From positions 62,001 through 126,000 of the forward strand of contig NZ_AP018164.1 in assembly GCF_002356315.1 (NCBI RefSeq): a stretch of 64,000 nt of DNA, given 5' to 3'. The stretch comes from Mycobacterium shigaense. GTDB taxonomy: Bacteria; Actinomycetota; Actinomycetes; Mycobacteriales; Mycobacteriaceae. Numbering within the stretch: position 1 is the first letter of the stretch; the number at the start of each line of letters is the position of its first letter. Below, in pieces: positions 49,780 to 58,642 of the stretch. The translations under genes and the position numbers were made by a program. The notes under the pieces were generated by a model, which worked only from the letters and a program-made list of their open reading frames with translations, ran no database searches and had not been told where the DNA came from.

Positions 49780-51230
49780 CGCGCGGGCGGGCCCGTCCAC
49801 CGGGTCAGCGCCCGGTCCCATGCGGACCGGTCGTGCGAGTCGCCGGCCCAGGCGAGGTAGCCGTCGGGACGCACCAACACCGCTGGACCGTCGTCGGCTC
49901 GCTCGGCTTCTAGCAGGCCGAACACACCGACCGGCGCGGCGCCCCGTTCGCGAACGAACACGAAGCCTCCTTGGCGCTGCAATTGCGTGATCCGCCCATG
50001 GGTCAACGGAATCTGTGTCGCGCGGGTGCCGGCCAGCGCGCTGTCGCCTCGCCGGGCGCCGTACCGCAGCGTAGTACCAGCGAAACTTCCGGCGACCGCG
50101 TCGCGCACCTTTGCTATGCGAAGCAACCTGGGCGCCAAAAGGTTTCGCAGGGAGCGCGCCACTCGGGGGCGGAGTGTGATGCCGCGCGCCATCAGGCCGG
50201 ACTGGCGCACCACACGCCGGCCGATCGGATGCCGCTCGTCGTGGTAACTGTCGAGGACGGCGTCGTCCGCGCCGGCCAGCACGGCATCGATCTTCCACGC
50301 CAGGTTCGCCGCATCTTGAATGCCGGTGTTCATGCCCTGCCCACCCATGGGGGAGTGGACGTGTGCTGCATCTCCGGCCAGGAACACCCGGTCGTGCCGG
50401 TATTGCGCGACTTGCCTTTCGTCGCAATGGAATCGCGACATCCATCCGACCTCAAGCAAGCCCGGGTCGCTGCCTCGGGCTCGCGCCAGCACCCCGGCGA
50501 CCTCGTCGCGATCCACGTCCGCACCGTCGGGCACTTGATGCTTGCGGTCCCACACCATCGCCCGATACCACGAGCCGTCGGCGTCGTGCCGGTCGTAGGG
50601 GGCCAGGAACGCGAACTCGTTTCGGGTGCTGCCCAGCGTCAGCCCGCCGTCGGCGGGGCCGTGCGTGAGCTTGACATCGGCGAGCACCACCGACGACAGG
50701 ACCGTGCGACCGGGGAAGTCCACGCCCAGCAGCGTGCGAACCGTGCTGTGCGCGCCGTCCGCGGCGACCACATACCTTGCCCGCCAGTCGATTTGACGGT
50801 CACCGCCGTATGGCCGTGCTTTCACGGTCACGCCGTCGGCGTCCTGCGCTAGACCGATGACCTCCAAGCCGCGCTGGATGTCGGCTCCTTGCGCGGCGGC
50901 GTAGCGGCCCAACGCCTGATCGACGTTGGTCTGCGGGGTGACCATGACGAACGGGTAGGCCGAGTCCAGCTGCGTGAGATCGATGCGGGCACCGCCGAAA
51001 ATCGTGACGCCCGGCGCCCGGTGGGAATGTGCCAACAGGTCGTCGGCGAGCCCGCGGGCATCGAGCACCTCGAGCGTGCGGGCCATGATCGCGAAGGCGC
51101 GACTTGACGGGTTGATGTCGGGCCAGCGCTCAAGCACGACGACCGAACGGTCGGCTCGCGCGAGGTCACCGGCGGCGGTCAGCCCGGTGGTTCCGGCGCC
51201 GACGATCACGACGTCGACGGTGGCGGTCAT
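49722..51230 (-). CDS. FAD-dependent aromatic-type monooxygenase
   Basis: A 502-residue class A flavoprotein monooxygenase: GxGxxG start VVIVGAGTTGLTAAGDLARA, the DG motif in YVVAADGAHSTVRTLLG, and the GD motif in RVFLAGDAAHVHSPMGGQGMNTGIQDAANLAWK, followed by a thioredoxin-like C-terminal part. These enzymes hydroxylate phenolic or polyketide substrates with NAD(P)H and O2. It is the second gene of a two-gene operon under a divergent TetR, with its ATG overlapping the upstream stop (ATGA). Confidence 0.9.
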   Translation of the reverse strand: MTATVDVVIVGAGTTGLTAAGDLARADRSVVVLERWPDINPSSRAFAIMARTLEVLDARGLADDLLAHSHRAPGVTIFGGARIDLTQLDSAYPFVMVTPQTNVDQALGRYAAAQGADIQRGLEVIGLAQDADGVTVKARPYGGDRQIDWRARYVVAADGAHSTVRTLLGVDFPGRTVLSSVVLADVKLTHGPADGGLTLGSTRNEFAFLAPYDRHDADGSWYRAMVWDRKHQVPDGADVDRDEVAGVLARARGSDPGLLEVGWMSRFHCDERQVAQYRHDRVFLAGDAAHVHSPMGGQGMNTGIQDAANLAWKIDAVLAGADDAVLDSYHDERHPIGRRVVRQSGLMARGITLRPRVARSLRNLLAPRLLRIAKVRDAVAGSFAGTTLRYGARRGDSALAGTRATQIPLTHGRITQLQRQGGFVFVRERGAAPVGVFGLLEAERADDGPAVLVRPDGYLAWAGDSHDRSAWDRALTRWTGPPARQSRAAEGRPTSSASRAAE

Positions 51231-51634
51231 CGGCTCACCGCCTCGGGGTCCGGATACCAGCGTCGAATGTCGTCGGGCGTGGCGACAGCCGCGCGATTGA
51301 AGACGAACCGGCAGTCGGGCTGGGTGGTGTGCGCGGCGTTGACGATCGACTCGAACAGCAGCGTGTTGCCGGCCACCAGGCGCACACCGGCGCCGATGAA
51401 CACCGCGTCGTATCGCTTGGCCGCCAGCCATTCCCGGGCCTTGTCGGCGCCCGCCGTGCCGAAGTCGATGAGGCAGTTGTCGACCTGGTAGCCCGCGGCG
51501 CGTAGCGACGCGACGTTGTCGTCGTTGGCGGCGCGCAGCCCGTCCCGCGTCAATCCCGGAAACTGCGCGAAGTCGGGCGAGGAGAAATCGATGACGTCGG
51601 GATCGAGCCCGATCTGGATGGCGGTGACGGTCAT
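51227..51634 (-). CDS. Hypothetical protein co-transcribed with the monooxygenase
   Basis: A 135-residue soluble protein (TAIQIGLDPDVIDFSSPDFAQFPGL ... CLIDFGTAGADKAREWLAAKRYDAVFIGAGVRL ... TQPDCRFVFNRAAVATPDDIRRWYPDP). The alternation of strands and helices looks like a small Rossmann-type domain. I do not recognise the family. It overlaps the monooxygenase start by 4 nt and faces the TetR gene, so it belongs to the repressed unit. Confidence 0.75.
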   Translation of the reverse strand: MTVTAIQIGLDPDVIDFSSPDFAQFPGLTRDGLRAANDDNVASLRAAGYQVDNCLIDFGTAGADKAREWLAAKRYDAVFIGAGVRLVAGNTLLFESIVNAAHTTQPDCRFVFNRAAVATPDDIRRWYPDPEAVSR

Positions 51635-51655
51635 GCTCGCGTCCTCCCGTGGGGG

Positions 51656-51675
51656 AGTTCAACAACTGTTGAACT
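51656..51675. promoter_or_regulatory. TetR operator 1
   Basis: AGTTCAACA, two bases (AC), TGTTGAACT: a perfect 9+2+9 inverted repeat, 21 nt before the start of the hypothetical-monooxygenase operon. It shares the TCAACA-N2-TGTTGA core with operator 2 in the same gap. Confidence 0.85.
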
Positions 51676-51702
51676 CAAACCTATGCCGTGTCGCGCACGG
51701 TG

Positions 51703-51716
51703 TCAACAGCTGTTGA
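51703..51716. promoter_or_regulatory. TetR operator 2
   Basis: TCAACA-GC-TGTTGA is a perfect 14-bp palindrome ending 14 nt before the tetR start at 51731. Having the same core as operator 1 in the 96-nt gap strongly suggests that the TetR protein represses both itself and the divergent operon. Confidence 0.85.
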
Positions 51717-51730
51717 ATACACTGGCCGGC

Positions 51731-52288
51731 ATGCCCGCCAAGGTTCGCGACGGAGAAGCCACGCGGTCGGCGATTCTGGCCGCCGCTCGGTCGCAATTCG
51801 GCAGCCGCGGCTTCGAACGCGCCACTATCCGATCGATCGCAGCGGCGGCCGGCGTCGATCCGGCGCTGGTCATGCACTATTTCGGAAGCAAGGCGGAGCT
51901 TTTCGCGGCGGCCTCCCGCATCGACATCACGTTCCCCGATCTCTCGGGCATCGCCCCCGGGCGGGTGGTCGAATTGCTGCTGCCGATGTTCATCGGGGTC
52001 TGGGGTCCCCAGGGACCGTTTCTGCCGCTGCTGCGCGCCGCCGCAACCAACCAGACCGCCGCGGACGCGCTGCTCGAGGTGTTCGTCGACCAGGTGACCC
52101 CGGCGCTGGCCGCCGTCGTCCCCGACCGGGCCCCGGAGCGTGCCGCCCTGCTGGGCTCGCAACTGCTCGGGCTCGCGGTGGCCCGCTACGTCGTTGGTAT
52201 CCCGGCGCTGGTGGCCATGGACGACGCCGAGCTCGCGGAGTGGCTGCGCCCGGTGTTCGCGCATTACCTCGCCGATGCGGCACCATGA
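51731..52288 (+). CDS. TetR-family repressor of the divergent monooxygenase operon
   Basis: A 185-residue protein. The helix-turn-helix (residues 9-55) reads ATRSAILAAARSQFGSRGFERATIRSIAAAAGVDPALVMHYFGSKAELF, a canonical TetR pattern with MHYF. The C-terminal domain resembles the TetR_C_11-like PsrA group. Start ATG 51731. Two matching palindromes in the gap to the divergent operon make a repressor role likely. The SnoaL gene follows 4 nt after the stop. Confidence 0.9.
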   Translation: MPAKVRDGEATRSAILAAARSQFGSRGFERATIRSIAAAAGVDPALVMHYFGSKAELFAAASRIDITFPDLSGIAPGRVVELLLPMFIGVWGPQGPFLPLLRAAATNQTAADALLEVFVDQVTPALAAVVPDRAPERAALLGSQLLGLAVARYVVGIPALVAMDDAELAEWLRPVFAHYLADAAP

Positions 52289-52292
52289 CCTG

Positions 52293-52709
52293 ATGCATCC
52301 TTTCCGCAAGGCGGTCGAAGACCGCGACGAGGCGGCGATGGCGGCCCTGTTGGCCGACGACGTCGTGTTCACCAGCCCGGTAGCATTCAAGCCGTATGCC
52401 GGCAAGCCGATCACAGCGGCGATCCTGCGCGGCGTGCTGCGAATCTTCGAGGACTTCCGCTACGTGCGCGAGATCGCCGGCAGCGACGGTCGCGACCACG
52501 CGCTGGTGTTCGAGACGGGGATCGTCGGAGCCCCCGGCGTCAAGATCACCGGTTGCGACTTCCTGCACTTCGACGACGACGGCCGCATCGACGACTTCAT
52601 GGTCATGGTGCGCCCGCTGTCGGGGGCCAAGGCGCTCTCCGAGGCGATGGCCGCGCAGTTCGACCGCATCCAGCAGGAGGCCCTGGAGTCAGCGCAACAC
52701 TTCGCCTGA
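52293..52709 (+). CDS. SnoaL-like (NTF2-fold) protein
   Basis: A 138-residue protein: MHPFRKAVEDRDEAAMAALLADDVVFTSPVAFKPYAGKPITAAILRGVLRIFEDFRYVREI and CDFLHFDDDGRIDDFMVMVRPLSG, the usual NTF2-like pattern with a conserved Asp/His-lined pocket. It starts 4 nt after the tetR stop (an overlapping ATG at 52275 is possible), so it is co-transcribed with the repressor. Function unknown; with the monooxygenase it could belong to one degradative or modifying pathway. Confidence 0.83.
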   Translation: MHPFRKAVEDRDEAAMAALLADDVVFTSPVAFKPYAGKPITAAILRGVLRIFEDFRYVREIAGSDGRDHALVFETGIVGAPGVKITGCDFLHFDDDGRIDDFMVMVRPLSGAKALSEAMAAQFDRIQQEALESAQHFA

Positions 52710-52819
52710 CCCGTTGGCGCACCGCTGGGAATCGAGCGCCGCCCCGTAGCGGTTCACCCATTGGGCTATCGCGACAACGTCGCTATCGGTCTGGGTTGAA
52801 GATCGTAAGGCGGAGGGAG

Positions 52820-53677
52820 ATGCGGGTGAAGATTCGCTTCGGGGTCGGGCTCGGTGCCAACAGCGCACCCGAGGAGCTCGCCGGCATCGTCGACCATCTG
52901 GAAGCCGGCGGGGTGGACTCGCTGTGGTTCTCCGAACTGGTCTACGCCCCTGCGGTGGACCCCATGGTCGGCATGGCCTACGCGCTCGCGCGGACGAGCC
53001 GGTTGAAGGTGGGCACGTCGGTAGTGGTGCTGCCGGGCCGCCAACCGGTGCTGGTCGCCAAGCAGTTGGCGTCGCTCGCGGCGCTGGCGCCCAAGCGCGT
53101 GCTGCCGGTCTTCGGGCTGCGGTCTGCGATCCCGGCCGAGCGCGAACTGTTCGTGGTTCCCGACGGAGCGCGGGCAGCGGTGTTCGACGAGTCGCTGCGG
53201 GTGCTGCGCGCCGCGCTGTCGGACGAGTCGGCCGGCTATGGCATCGCGCCGAAACCATCTCCGCCGCTGGACATTTGGCTGGGCGGCGCGGCGCCGGCGG
53301 CATTTCGCCGCATCGGTGCGCTGGCCGACGGCTGGCTGGGCAGCTTTCTCACGCCGGCCGAGGCGCGGGCCGGGCGCGAGGCGATCGAGCGGGCCGCCGA
53401 GCAGGCCGGCCGGCACATCGAGCCCGACCACTTCGGCATCAACTTGGCCGTGGTCGACGGGCAGGTGCCGCCCGAGTTGGCCGCGGCGGCCCGCAGCCGC
53501 CGGCCCGACGTCGATCCCGCCGAGCTGATCGCCGCGGGCTGGGACCGGCTGCACCGTCAGCTCGACGCCTACCTGGATGCCGGTCTGACGAAATTCGTCA
53601 TCCGGCACGCCGGAGCCGGGCCGGTCGACGACTTCATCGAGCGGTTCGTCGCCGAGCTGGTTGCCCGGCAGAACTAG
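52820..53677 (+). CDS. LLM-class flavin/F420-dependent oxidoreductase
   Basis: A 285-residue luciferase-like protein: IRFGVGLGANSAPEELAGIVDHLEAGGVDSLWFSELVYAPAVDPM, LKVGTSVVVLPGRQPVLVAKQLASLAALAPKRVLPVFGL and PPLDIWLGGAAPAAFRRIGALADGWLGSFL. The ATG at 52820 follows GGAGGGAG. It resembles the actinobacterial TIGR03854-type subgroup. Substrate unknown. Confidence 0.87.
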   Translation: MRVKIRFGVGLGANSAPEELAGIVDHLEAGGVDSLWFSELVYAPAVDPMVGMAYALARTSRLKVGTSVVVLPGRQPVLVAKQLASLAALAPKRVLPVFGLRSAIPAERELFVVPDGARAAVFDESLRVLRAALSDESAGYGIAPKPSPPLDIWLGGAAPAAFRRIGALADGWLGSFLTPAEARAGREAIERAAEQAGRHIEPDHFGINLAVVDGQVPPELAAAARSRRPDVDPAELIAAGWDRLHRQLDAYLDAGLTKFVIRHAGAGPVDDFIERFVAELVARQN

Positions 53678-54572
53678 GCAAGCGTCGCCGACAGGTAGCC
53701 GGAATTGCCGCCGAACGAGGCCAGCTCGTCGTCAGGCACCTGAAAACCGTTGGCGGCGAAGGCTTCTTCGGTGGTGCGGATGGCCACGCGCCAGCCGTGC
53801 CCGGCGAGGTACTCGGCGGCGCCGTTGCGCTCGCCGGTGTAGAACAGCGACGCCAGGTCGATGTCGGAGCCGGCGCGTTGGGCCCGCTGCGTCAGCTTCT
53901 GCGCCCAGTCCGACGGGATGTTGCGCATGTCCATGTGTTCGGTGGCAATCCGGCTGCCGGCGCCGACAGGGCGGTGATGTTGTCCAGCAGGCGGTCCTGC
54001 GCGTCCGGGGGCAGGTAGACCAGCAGGCCTTCCGCGCTCCACGCGGTCGGCTGCGCCGGGTCGAAGCCGGCCGCGGACAGGGCCGCCGGCCAGTCGTCAC
54101 GCAGGTCGATCGCGACCGTGCGCCGCGTCGCGCTGGGCTCGGCGCCCAGACCGGCCAGCGTCCGGGTCTTGAACTCGATGACCTCGGGCTGGTCGATCTC
54201 GTAGACCACGGCGCCGGCCGGCCACGGCAGCCGGTAAGCCCGGGTGTCCAGACCTGACGCAACGATCACGGCCTGGCGAATGCCGGACTCGGCCGCCCGC
54301 AGGAAGAAGTCGTCGAAGAAGCGGGTGCGCACGGTGATCTGCTCGCGGACGGGCTGGCGGCTGAGCACCGGGTCGGCGTTGTCACCGCGCTCGCCGTCGA
54401 GCAGCGTGATGAAGGTTTGCGAGCCCACCGCGCGAACCAGCGGATCGGCCCAGGGGTCGTCGAGCAGCGGCTCCGGCCCCTGGGACGCCATCGCACGTTG
54501 CGTGGCAACCGCCGTCGCGGTCGCGCCGACGCTGGACGCCAAATCCCAGGAGTCATTATCCGAACGGGCCAT
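53674..54572 (-). pseudogene. SAM-dependent methyltransferase (Rv0145-type), frameshifted
   Basis: The first frame (ATG 54572) reads [39 protein letters not shown], and [39 protein letters not shown] up to [11 protein letters not shown]; the second continues [22 protein letters not shown] and ends GGNSGYLSATLA. This is the ~300-residue LCM-like mycobacterial family that includes Rv0145. A single missing C in GGCGCCGGC near 53960 explains the break. Either recently inactivated or an indel error. The 4-nt overlap with the convergent LLM gene end is normal for this compact area. Confidence 0.82.
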
Positions 54573-54641
54573 TCACAAGATCCTTCGCTGCGCGCGCGTG
54601 CGTTACTTAGTCAAGTTAAGTGATACGCCGTAGTCTACGGC

Positions 54642-55217
54642 TCATTGGCCTTTCAGGCTGCCGATGCGAAGGGAGAAATCATCGCGCCGGGGGCGGGGGC
54701 CGTTCGTGACCTCTTCGACGTAGCGCTGGGGGTCGCGGTCGATGATGGACAGCCCCTTGGTGGTGGGATGGGCGGCCATGAACTCGCTGTATTGCTGCCC
54801 GAGCGCCTGGCGCAGCCCGATCGGGGCGTTGCGGCGGAAGTCCGAAAGTCCTTCGCGCTCTTCTTCGCCCATGTGATCGTCGTTGGCCACCCGGGTGCGG
54901 CCGACCGCGGCCCACCACCGCTCGGTGCCGACTCCGGCGGCGTTGGCGTCGCGAACCCCGTCGCGGATGTCGTTGTGATCGCCGATGGCGTCCAGCGTCT
55001 CGCCCTCGGGGTCGGCGGTGCCCCGCTGCAGCAGTTGCGGGTAGAAGATCTTCTCCTCGATGTAGGCGTGCACGTCGAGCTTGTCGGCGAGCGGACGCCA
55101 TACCCGCGCGAGCGCGCGGGGCGTGACCTCGGGCTGCGCCTGCAGCTCGTCCAGCCTGGCGAACTGCGCGCGGAACCATTCGTGGTCGGCGAGGATCAGC
55201 ATGGTGATGTCCGCCAT
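54642..55217 (-). CDS. Hemerythrin-like (HHE) domain protein
   Basis: A 191-residue helical protein with the metal ligands of the HHE family: LILADHEWFRAQFARL (His), LDVHAYIEEKIFYPQL (His, Glu), GDHNDIRDGV (His), NDDHMGEEEREGL (His, Glu). It may bind a di-iron centre and respond to oxygen, NO or redox stress. ATG 55217 has GGGGA 7 nt upstream; an earlier ATG at 55238 is possible. It follows the DHA2 exporter gene on the same strand with a 65-nt gap. Confidence 0.87.
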   Translation of the reverse strand: MADITMLILADHEWFRAQFARLDELQAQPEVTPRALARVWRPLADKLDVHAYIEEKIFYPQLLQRGTADPEGETLDAIGDHNDIRDGVRDANAAGVGTERWWAAVGRTRVANDDHMGEEEREGLSDFRRNAPIGLRQALGQQYSEFMAAHPTTKGLSIIDRDPQRYVEEVTNGPRPRRDDFSLRIGSLKGQ

Positions 55218-55282
55218 CGCAGAGTCCCCGCCTCCCATCGCCGCGCCTTTGGCGCCATCGTGTCCGACGACCGCTGACGGCG

Positions 55283-56671
55283 TCAACCGTCGTCGGCCGG
55301 GGACCGCCACCACACGGCCAGCGCGGTGGCGATCAGCGCTGCGGAGCCGGCCGCAACGGCGATGAATACCCACCCGCGCCGGATGGCGGCCAGATCGATC
55401 CCGGGCTGACAGATCATGGTGAGGACCGCGGTGCCCAACACCGTGCCCAGCTGACGGGCGGTGTTCGTCAGCGCCGAGCCGGCACCCCACCGATGGGAAG
55501 GCAGCGCGAGACCGCTGACCGCGGACAGGCTGGGCATCACCAGGCCCACGCCCGCACCGGTAAATAGTTGTCCCGGAAGGAAATCGGCGACGTAGTGCGG
55601 TTCGGGTCCCACCCGCAGCAACCAGATGACGATGCCGACGGCATACAGCGCCGCACCCGTTGCGGCGACCACGCCGACGCCGAGCCTGCCGATGAGCCGG
55701 CCGGCCAGTGTCAGCGAGACGACCACCACGACGACCGGTCCGGGAGACAGACACCATCCGGCGGCGGCCGGTGTCTTACCCCATACGGTGGTGAGCAGCA
55801 TGACGCTGCCCAGCAGCATGGCGCCGAACGCCGCGGCGAATAGCAACAGCGCCAGGCAACTGCACCACATCGGCAGCACCCGCACGGCGGCCAGGTCCAG
55901 CACCGGCGAGGGATGGCGTAGTGAACGCCATATCGCGACCGCCATCGCGCCCGCCGCGCCGGTGGTCGCCAGCAGCACCTTCGAACCGCTGAAGCCCGAC
56001 GCGGGCAGCTCGATGAGCGCCCAAACCAGCGCCCCGACGCCGAGCACCAGGCTTAGCGCACCGAAGAGATCCGGGATCCCGCTGCCGGTGGCGCGGGATT
56101 TGGCGATCACCCACGGACCGGCGGCCAATGCCAGCAGTCCAATCGGCAGATTGACGAAAAAGATCCAACGCCAGGATAATTCGACCAGGACACCGCCGAT
56201 CGGCGGTCCCAGTGCGGCGGCCATGGCGGCCACCGCCGACCAGGTGCTGACCGCGACCGCGCGCCGCGGCGCTGCGACGGCGGCCAGCAACAGCGCCAGT
56301 GAACTCGGCATGAGCATCGCGGCGCCCAAGGCCTGAACGACGCGGAACGCCAGCAGCATCGGAAACGATCCCGACAGTCCGCATGCGGCGGAGGCCAGGG
56401 TGAATACCGCTAGGCCGCACAGGAAGATTCGGCGATGCCCGTAGCGGTCTCCGAGTCGGCCGGCCGGATTCAAAAAGGCCGCGAAGACCAACGTGTACGC
56501 GTTGAGAATCCAGGACATGGCACCGAGGTCGGCGGTGTGGAAGGCCCGACGGATATCGGGGAAGGCGATATTGACGATGAACAGGTCCAGGCTGGCCAGA
56601 AATGCCGCAGCCGACACCACGACGATCGTCGCCGTGGCACGCGTGGTCGGTGCGTGCGTCGTCGTTGCCAA
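55283..56671 (-). CDS. DHA2-family (14-TMS) MFS drug exporter
   Basis: A 462-residue protein with about 14 membrane spans. Motifs: DLFIVNIAFPDIRRAFH in helix 1, GRLGDRYGHRRIFLCGLAVF (motif A), and WRWIFFVNLPIGLLAL (the DHA2 family motif). Such EmrB/QacA-like proteins expel lipophilic compounds by proton antiport. Initiation is at TTG 56671. A 14-bp palindrome in the gap to the Nudix gene may control it; no regulator gene is adjacent. Confidence 0.9.
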   Translation of the reverse strand: MATTTHAPTTRATATIVVVSAAAFLASLDLFIVNIAFPDIRRAFHTADLGAMSWILNAYTLVFAAFLNPAGRLGDRYGHRRIFLCGLAVFTLASAACGLSGSFPMLLAFRVVQALGAAMLMPSSLALLLAAVAAPRRAVAVSTWSAVAAMAAALGPPIGGVLVELSWRWIFFVNLPIGLLALAAGPWVIAKSRATGSGIPDLFGALSLVLGVGALVWALIELPASGFSGSKVLLATTGAAGAMAVAIWRSLRHPSPVLDLAAVRVLPMWCSCLALLLFAAAFGAMLLGSVMLLTTVWGKTPAAAGWCLSPGPVVVVVVSLTLAGRLIGRLGVGVVAATGAALYAVGIVIWLLRVGPEPHYVADFLPGQLFTGAGVGLVMPSLSAVSGLALPSHRWGAGSALTNTARQLGTVLGTAVLTMICQPGIDLAAIRRGWVFIAVAAGSAALIATALAVWWRSPADDG

Positions 56672-56732
56672 GGCCGCCTCATCGTTGAATCGTTGACCGC
56701 TCGGCGAGCACCGACGGCCGCCGTTTGCTGAA

Positions 56733-56746
56733 TATAGTTAACTATA
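56733..56746. promoter_or_regulatory. 14-bp perfect palindrome, likely operator
   Basis: TATAGTTAACTATA stands out as an AT island in GC-rich DNA, between the DHA2 exporter (start 56671) and the Nudix gene (start 56797). Its form resembles MarR-type operators. No MarR or TetR gene is next to it, so the protein that binds must come from elsewhere. Confidence 0.65.
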
Positions 56747-56796
56747 CTCTGCGCTGCTCGGGGGGCTCGAACTCGGGCCCGGCATAGGCTGCAGCG

Positions 56797-57516
56797 GTGA
56801 CCATCCCCTACGACGAGTCGCTGCGCGACCGGGTGCGGCACAACCTGGCGGCGCACGACCGCCGCGCCGTGACCGATCCGAGCAAGCGCCACGCCGCCGT
56901 CGCGGTGGTGCTGGTCGAGTCGGAGGTCGGGGAGGACCGAGTAGATCCGGTGGTGGTGGACGACTGGAACGCGGGGCGCCCCATGGCGGCGCCCGGCCTG
57001 GACGGCCGCATGGTCGGGGTGTCCGGCGGTGCGGCTTTTCTATTGTGCCGCAGGACATCCCGGCTTAGTTCGCATGCCGCGCAGTGGGCGCTTCCGGGCG
57101 GTCGCCTGGATCCGGGCGAGACTGCGGTCGACGCGGCGTTGCGCGAACTGCAGGAAGAAGTCGGCGTCACGCTGCCCGACTCGACGGTGCTAGGCCTGCT
57201 CGACGACTACCCGACGCGATCCGGTTACGTCATCACGCCGGTGGTGATCTGGGGCGGCGGGCGGCTGGATCTACGTCCGGCGCCGGACGAGGTCGTGGCG
57301 GTGTACCGGGTGGGGTTGCATCAGCTGCAACGCGACGACTCGCCCCGATTCATCACCATCCCGGAGAGCCCGCGACCGGTCGTGCAGATCCCGCTGGGCA
57401 ACGACCTCATCCACGCACCCACCGGTGCCGTCCTGTTGCAGCTGCGCTGGTTGTGCCTGGAGGGGCGAAGCGACCCGGTTGACGGGCTGGAGCAGCCGGT
57501 CTTCGCGTGGAAGTAG
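56797..57516 (+). CDS. Nudix hydrolase
   Basis: A 239-residue protein with a complete Nudix box GGRLDPGETAVDAALRELQEEVGV (fits GX5EX7REUXEEXGU). The N-terminal ~75 residues are an extension that resembles CoA-pyrophosphatase-type Nudix proteins, and the C-terminal part ends HAPTGAVLLQLRWLCLEG. The substrate may be CoA or another nucleotide diphosphate; not proven. The end abuts the end of the convergent LLM gene with no gap. Confidence 0.88.
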   Translation: MTIPYDESLRDRVRHNLAAHDRRAVTDPSKRHAAVAVVLVESEVGEDRVDPVVVDDWNAGRPMAAPGLDGRMVGVSGGAAFLLCRRTSRLSSHAAQWALPGGRLDPGETAVDAALRELQEEVGVTLPDSTVLGLLDDYPTRSGYVITPVVIWGGGRLDLRPAPDEVVAVYRVGLHQLQRDDSPRFITIPESPRPVVQIPLGNDLIHAPTGAVLLQLRWLCLEGRSDPVDGLEQPVFAWK

Positions 57517-58587
57517 TTATCCCACGGCCTCTTTGCCAACGGACTGCGCGATGAGCGGCCGGCTCGGAATGAGTGCCCGCAGCACCGGGGCCACCTCGGA
57601 CTGGAACAGCTCGAAACTGCGGCGCTGCTGGTCAGCCGTCACACCGTCGGCGTCGGCGGACACGTGCATCACCTCGTGGCCGAGCCGCTCATGGTAGCGA
57701 CCGACCTTGTCGATCACCTGCTCGGGGCTGCCGATCAATGCCGAACTTCGCTCGACGAAGTCGTCGAGCGAGTCGAAGACCGCAGGGAGCCCGGCGCGGC
57801 GCGCGAACGCCGTGCGTGCCTCGAACGTCGGCCGGTAGGCGTCCACGGCCTCCTGTGACGTCCGAGTGACGTAGAACCCGGCGGTGCCCGCACCGACGAG
57901 CGCGTCCCGGGGGTGACGACCGTAGAACTCCCAGCGCTCCCGGTAGTGACGAACCAGCTCGGCGTAGGGCTCGACGGGATGGCTGACGTTCGCTGAAAAG
58001 ATCGGGTCACCGTGGCGCGCGGCGAGGTCGACGGAGTCCTTGCTCGTTGCGCTGCCATGCCAGACGCGGATCCGCTCCTGCAGCGGACGCGGCAGGGCCT
58101 TGGCGTTGACGAGCGGTGGCCGGAACCGGCCGGACCACGTCACGTTGTCGCTCTCCCAGAGCCGGCGGAACAGCTCGTAACCTTCCCGATTGCGGTCCCA
58201 CTGATCGGCGGTGGTCACCTGGAACAACTCCGCCTGCGCTGCGCCGTTGCCCTTGCCGATGATCAACTCCAGGCGCCCGCCGGACAGATTGTCCAGCGTC
58301 GAATAGTCCTCGAACGCGCGAACGGGGTCGAGCAGACTCAACGTGGTAACCCCGGTGAAAAGGGCGACTTTCGAGGTGCGCGCGGCGATGTTGCTCAGCA
58401 CCACCGGCGGCGAGGAGGAGATGAACGGATCCTCGTGCCGCTCACCGACCGCGAATCCGTCGAACCCCAGTTCCTCGGCGAGCAGCGCCTTGTCGATGAC
58501 ATCACGCAGCCGATCCGCCGGGCTCTTCTTCTCGCCCGAAACCGGGTCGGGGACGTGGGTGATCAGCGTGATCAGCAGAAACTTCAT
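57517..58587 (-). CDS. LLM-class flavin-dependent monooxygenase
   Basis: A 356-residue bacterial luciferase-like protein: MKFLLITLITHVPDPVSGEKKSP, DGFAVGERHEDPFISSSPPVVLSNIAARTSKVALFTGVTTLSLLDPVRAFEDYSTLDNLSGGRLELIIGKGN and RIRVWHGSATSKDSVDLAARHGDPIF. It is closer to the FMN-dependent alkanal-monooxygenase-like branch than to the F420 enzymes above. Substrate unknown. Confidence 0.87.
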   Translation of the reverse strand: MKFLLITLITHVPDPVSGEKKSPADRLRDVIDKALLAEELGFDGFAVGERHEDPFISSSPPVVLSNIAARTSKVALFTGVTTLSLLDPVRAFEDYSTLDNLSGGRLELIIGKGNGAAQAELFQVTTADQWDRNREGYELFRRLWESDNVTWSGRFRPPLVNAKALPRPLQERIRVWHGSATSKDSVDLAARHGDPIFSANVSHPVEPYAELVRHYRERWEFYGRHPRDALVGAGTAGFYVTRTSQEAVDAYRPTFEARTAFARRAGLPAVFDSLDDFVERSSALIGSPEQVIDKVGRYHERLGHEVMHVSADADGVTADQQRRSFELFQSEVAPVLRALIPSRPLIAQSVGKEAVG

Positions 58588-58642
58588 TGGCTTGTATGAA
58601 CCGACGGGCGGCTGACTTCATTCCTGCATCGGTGGGCCCACG

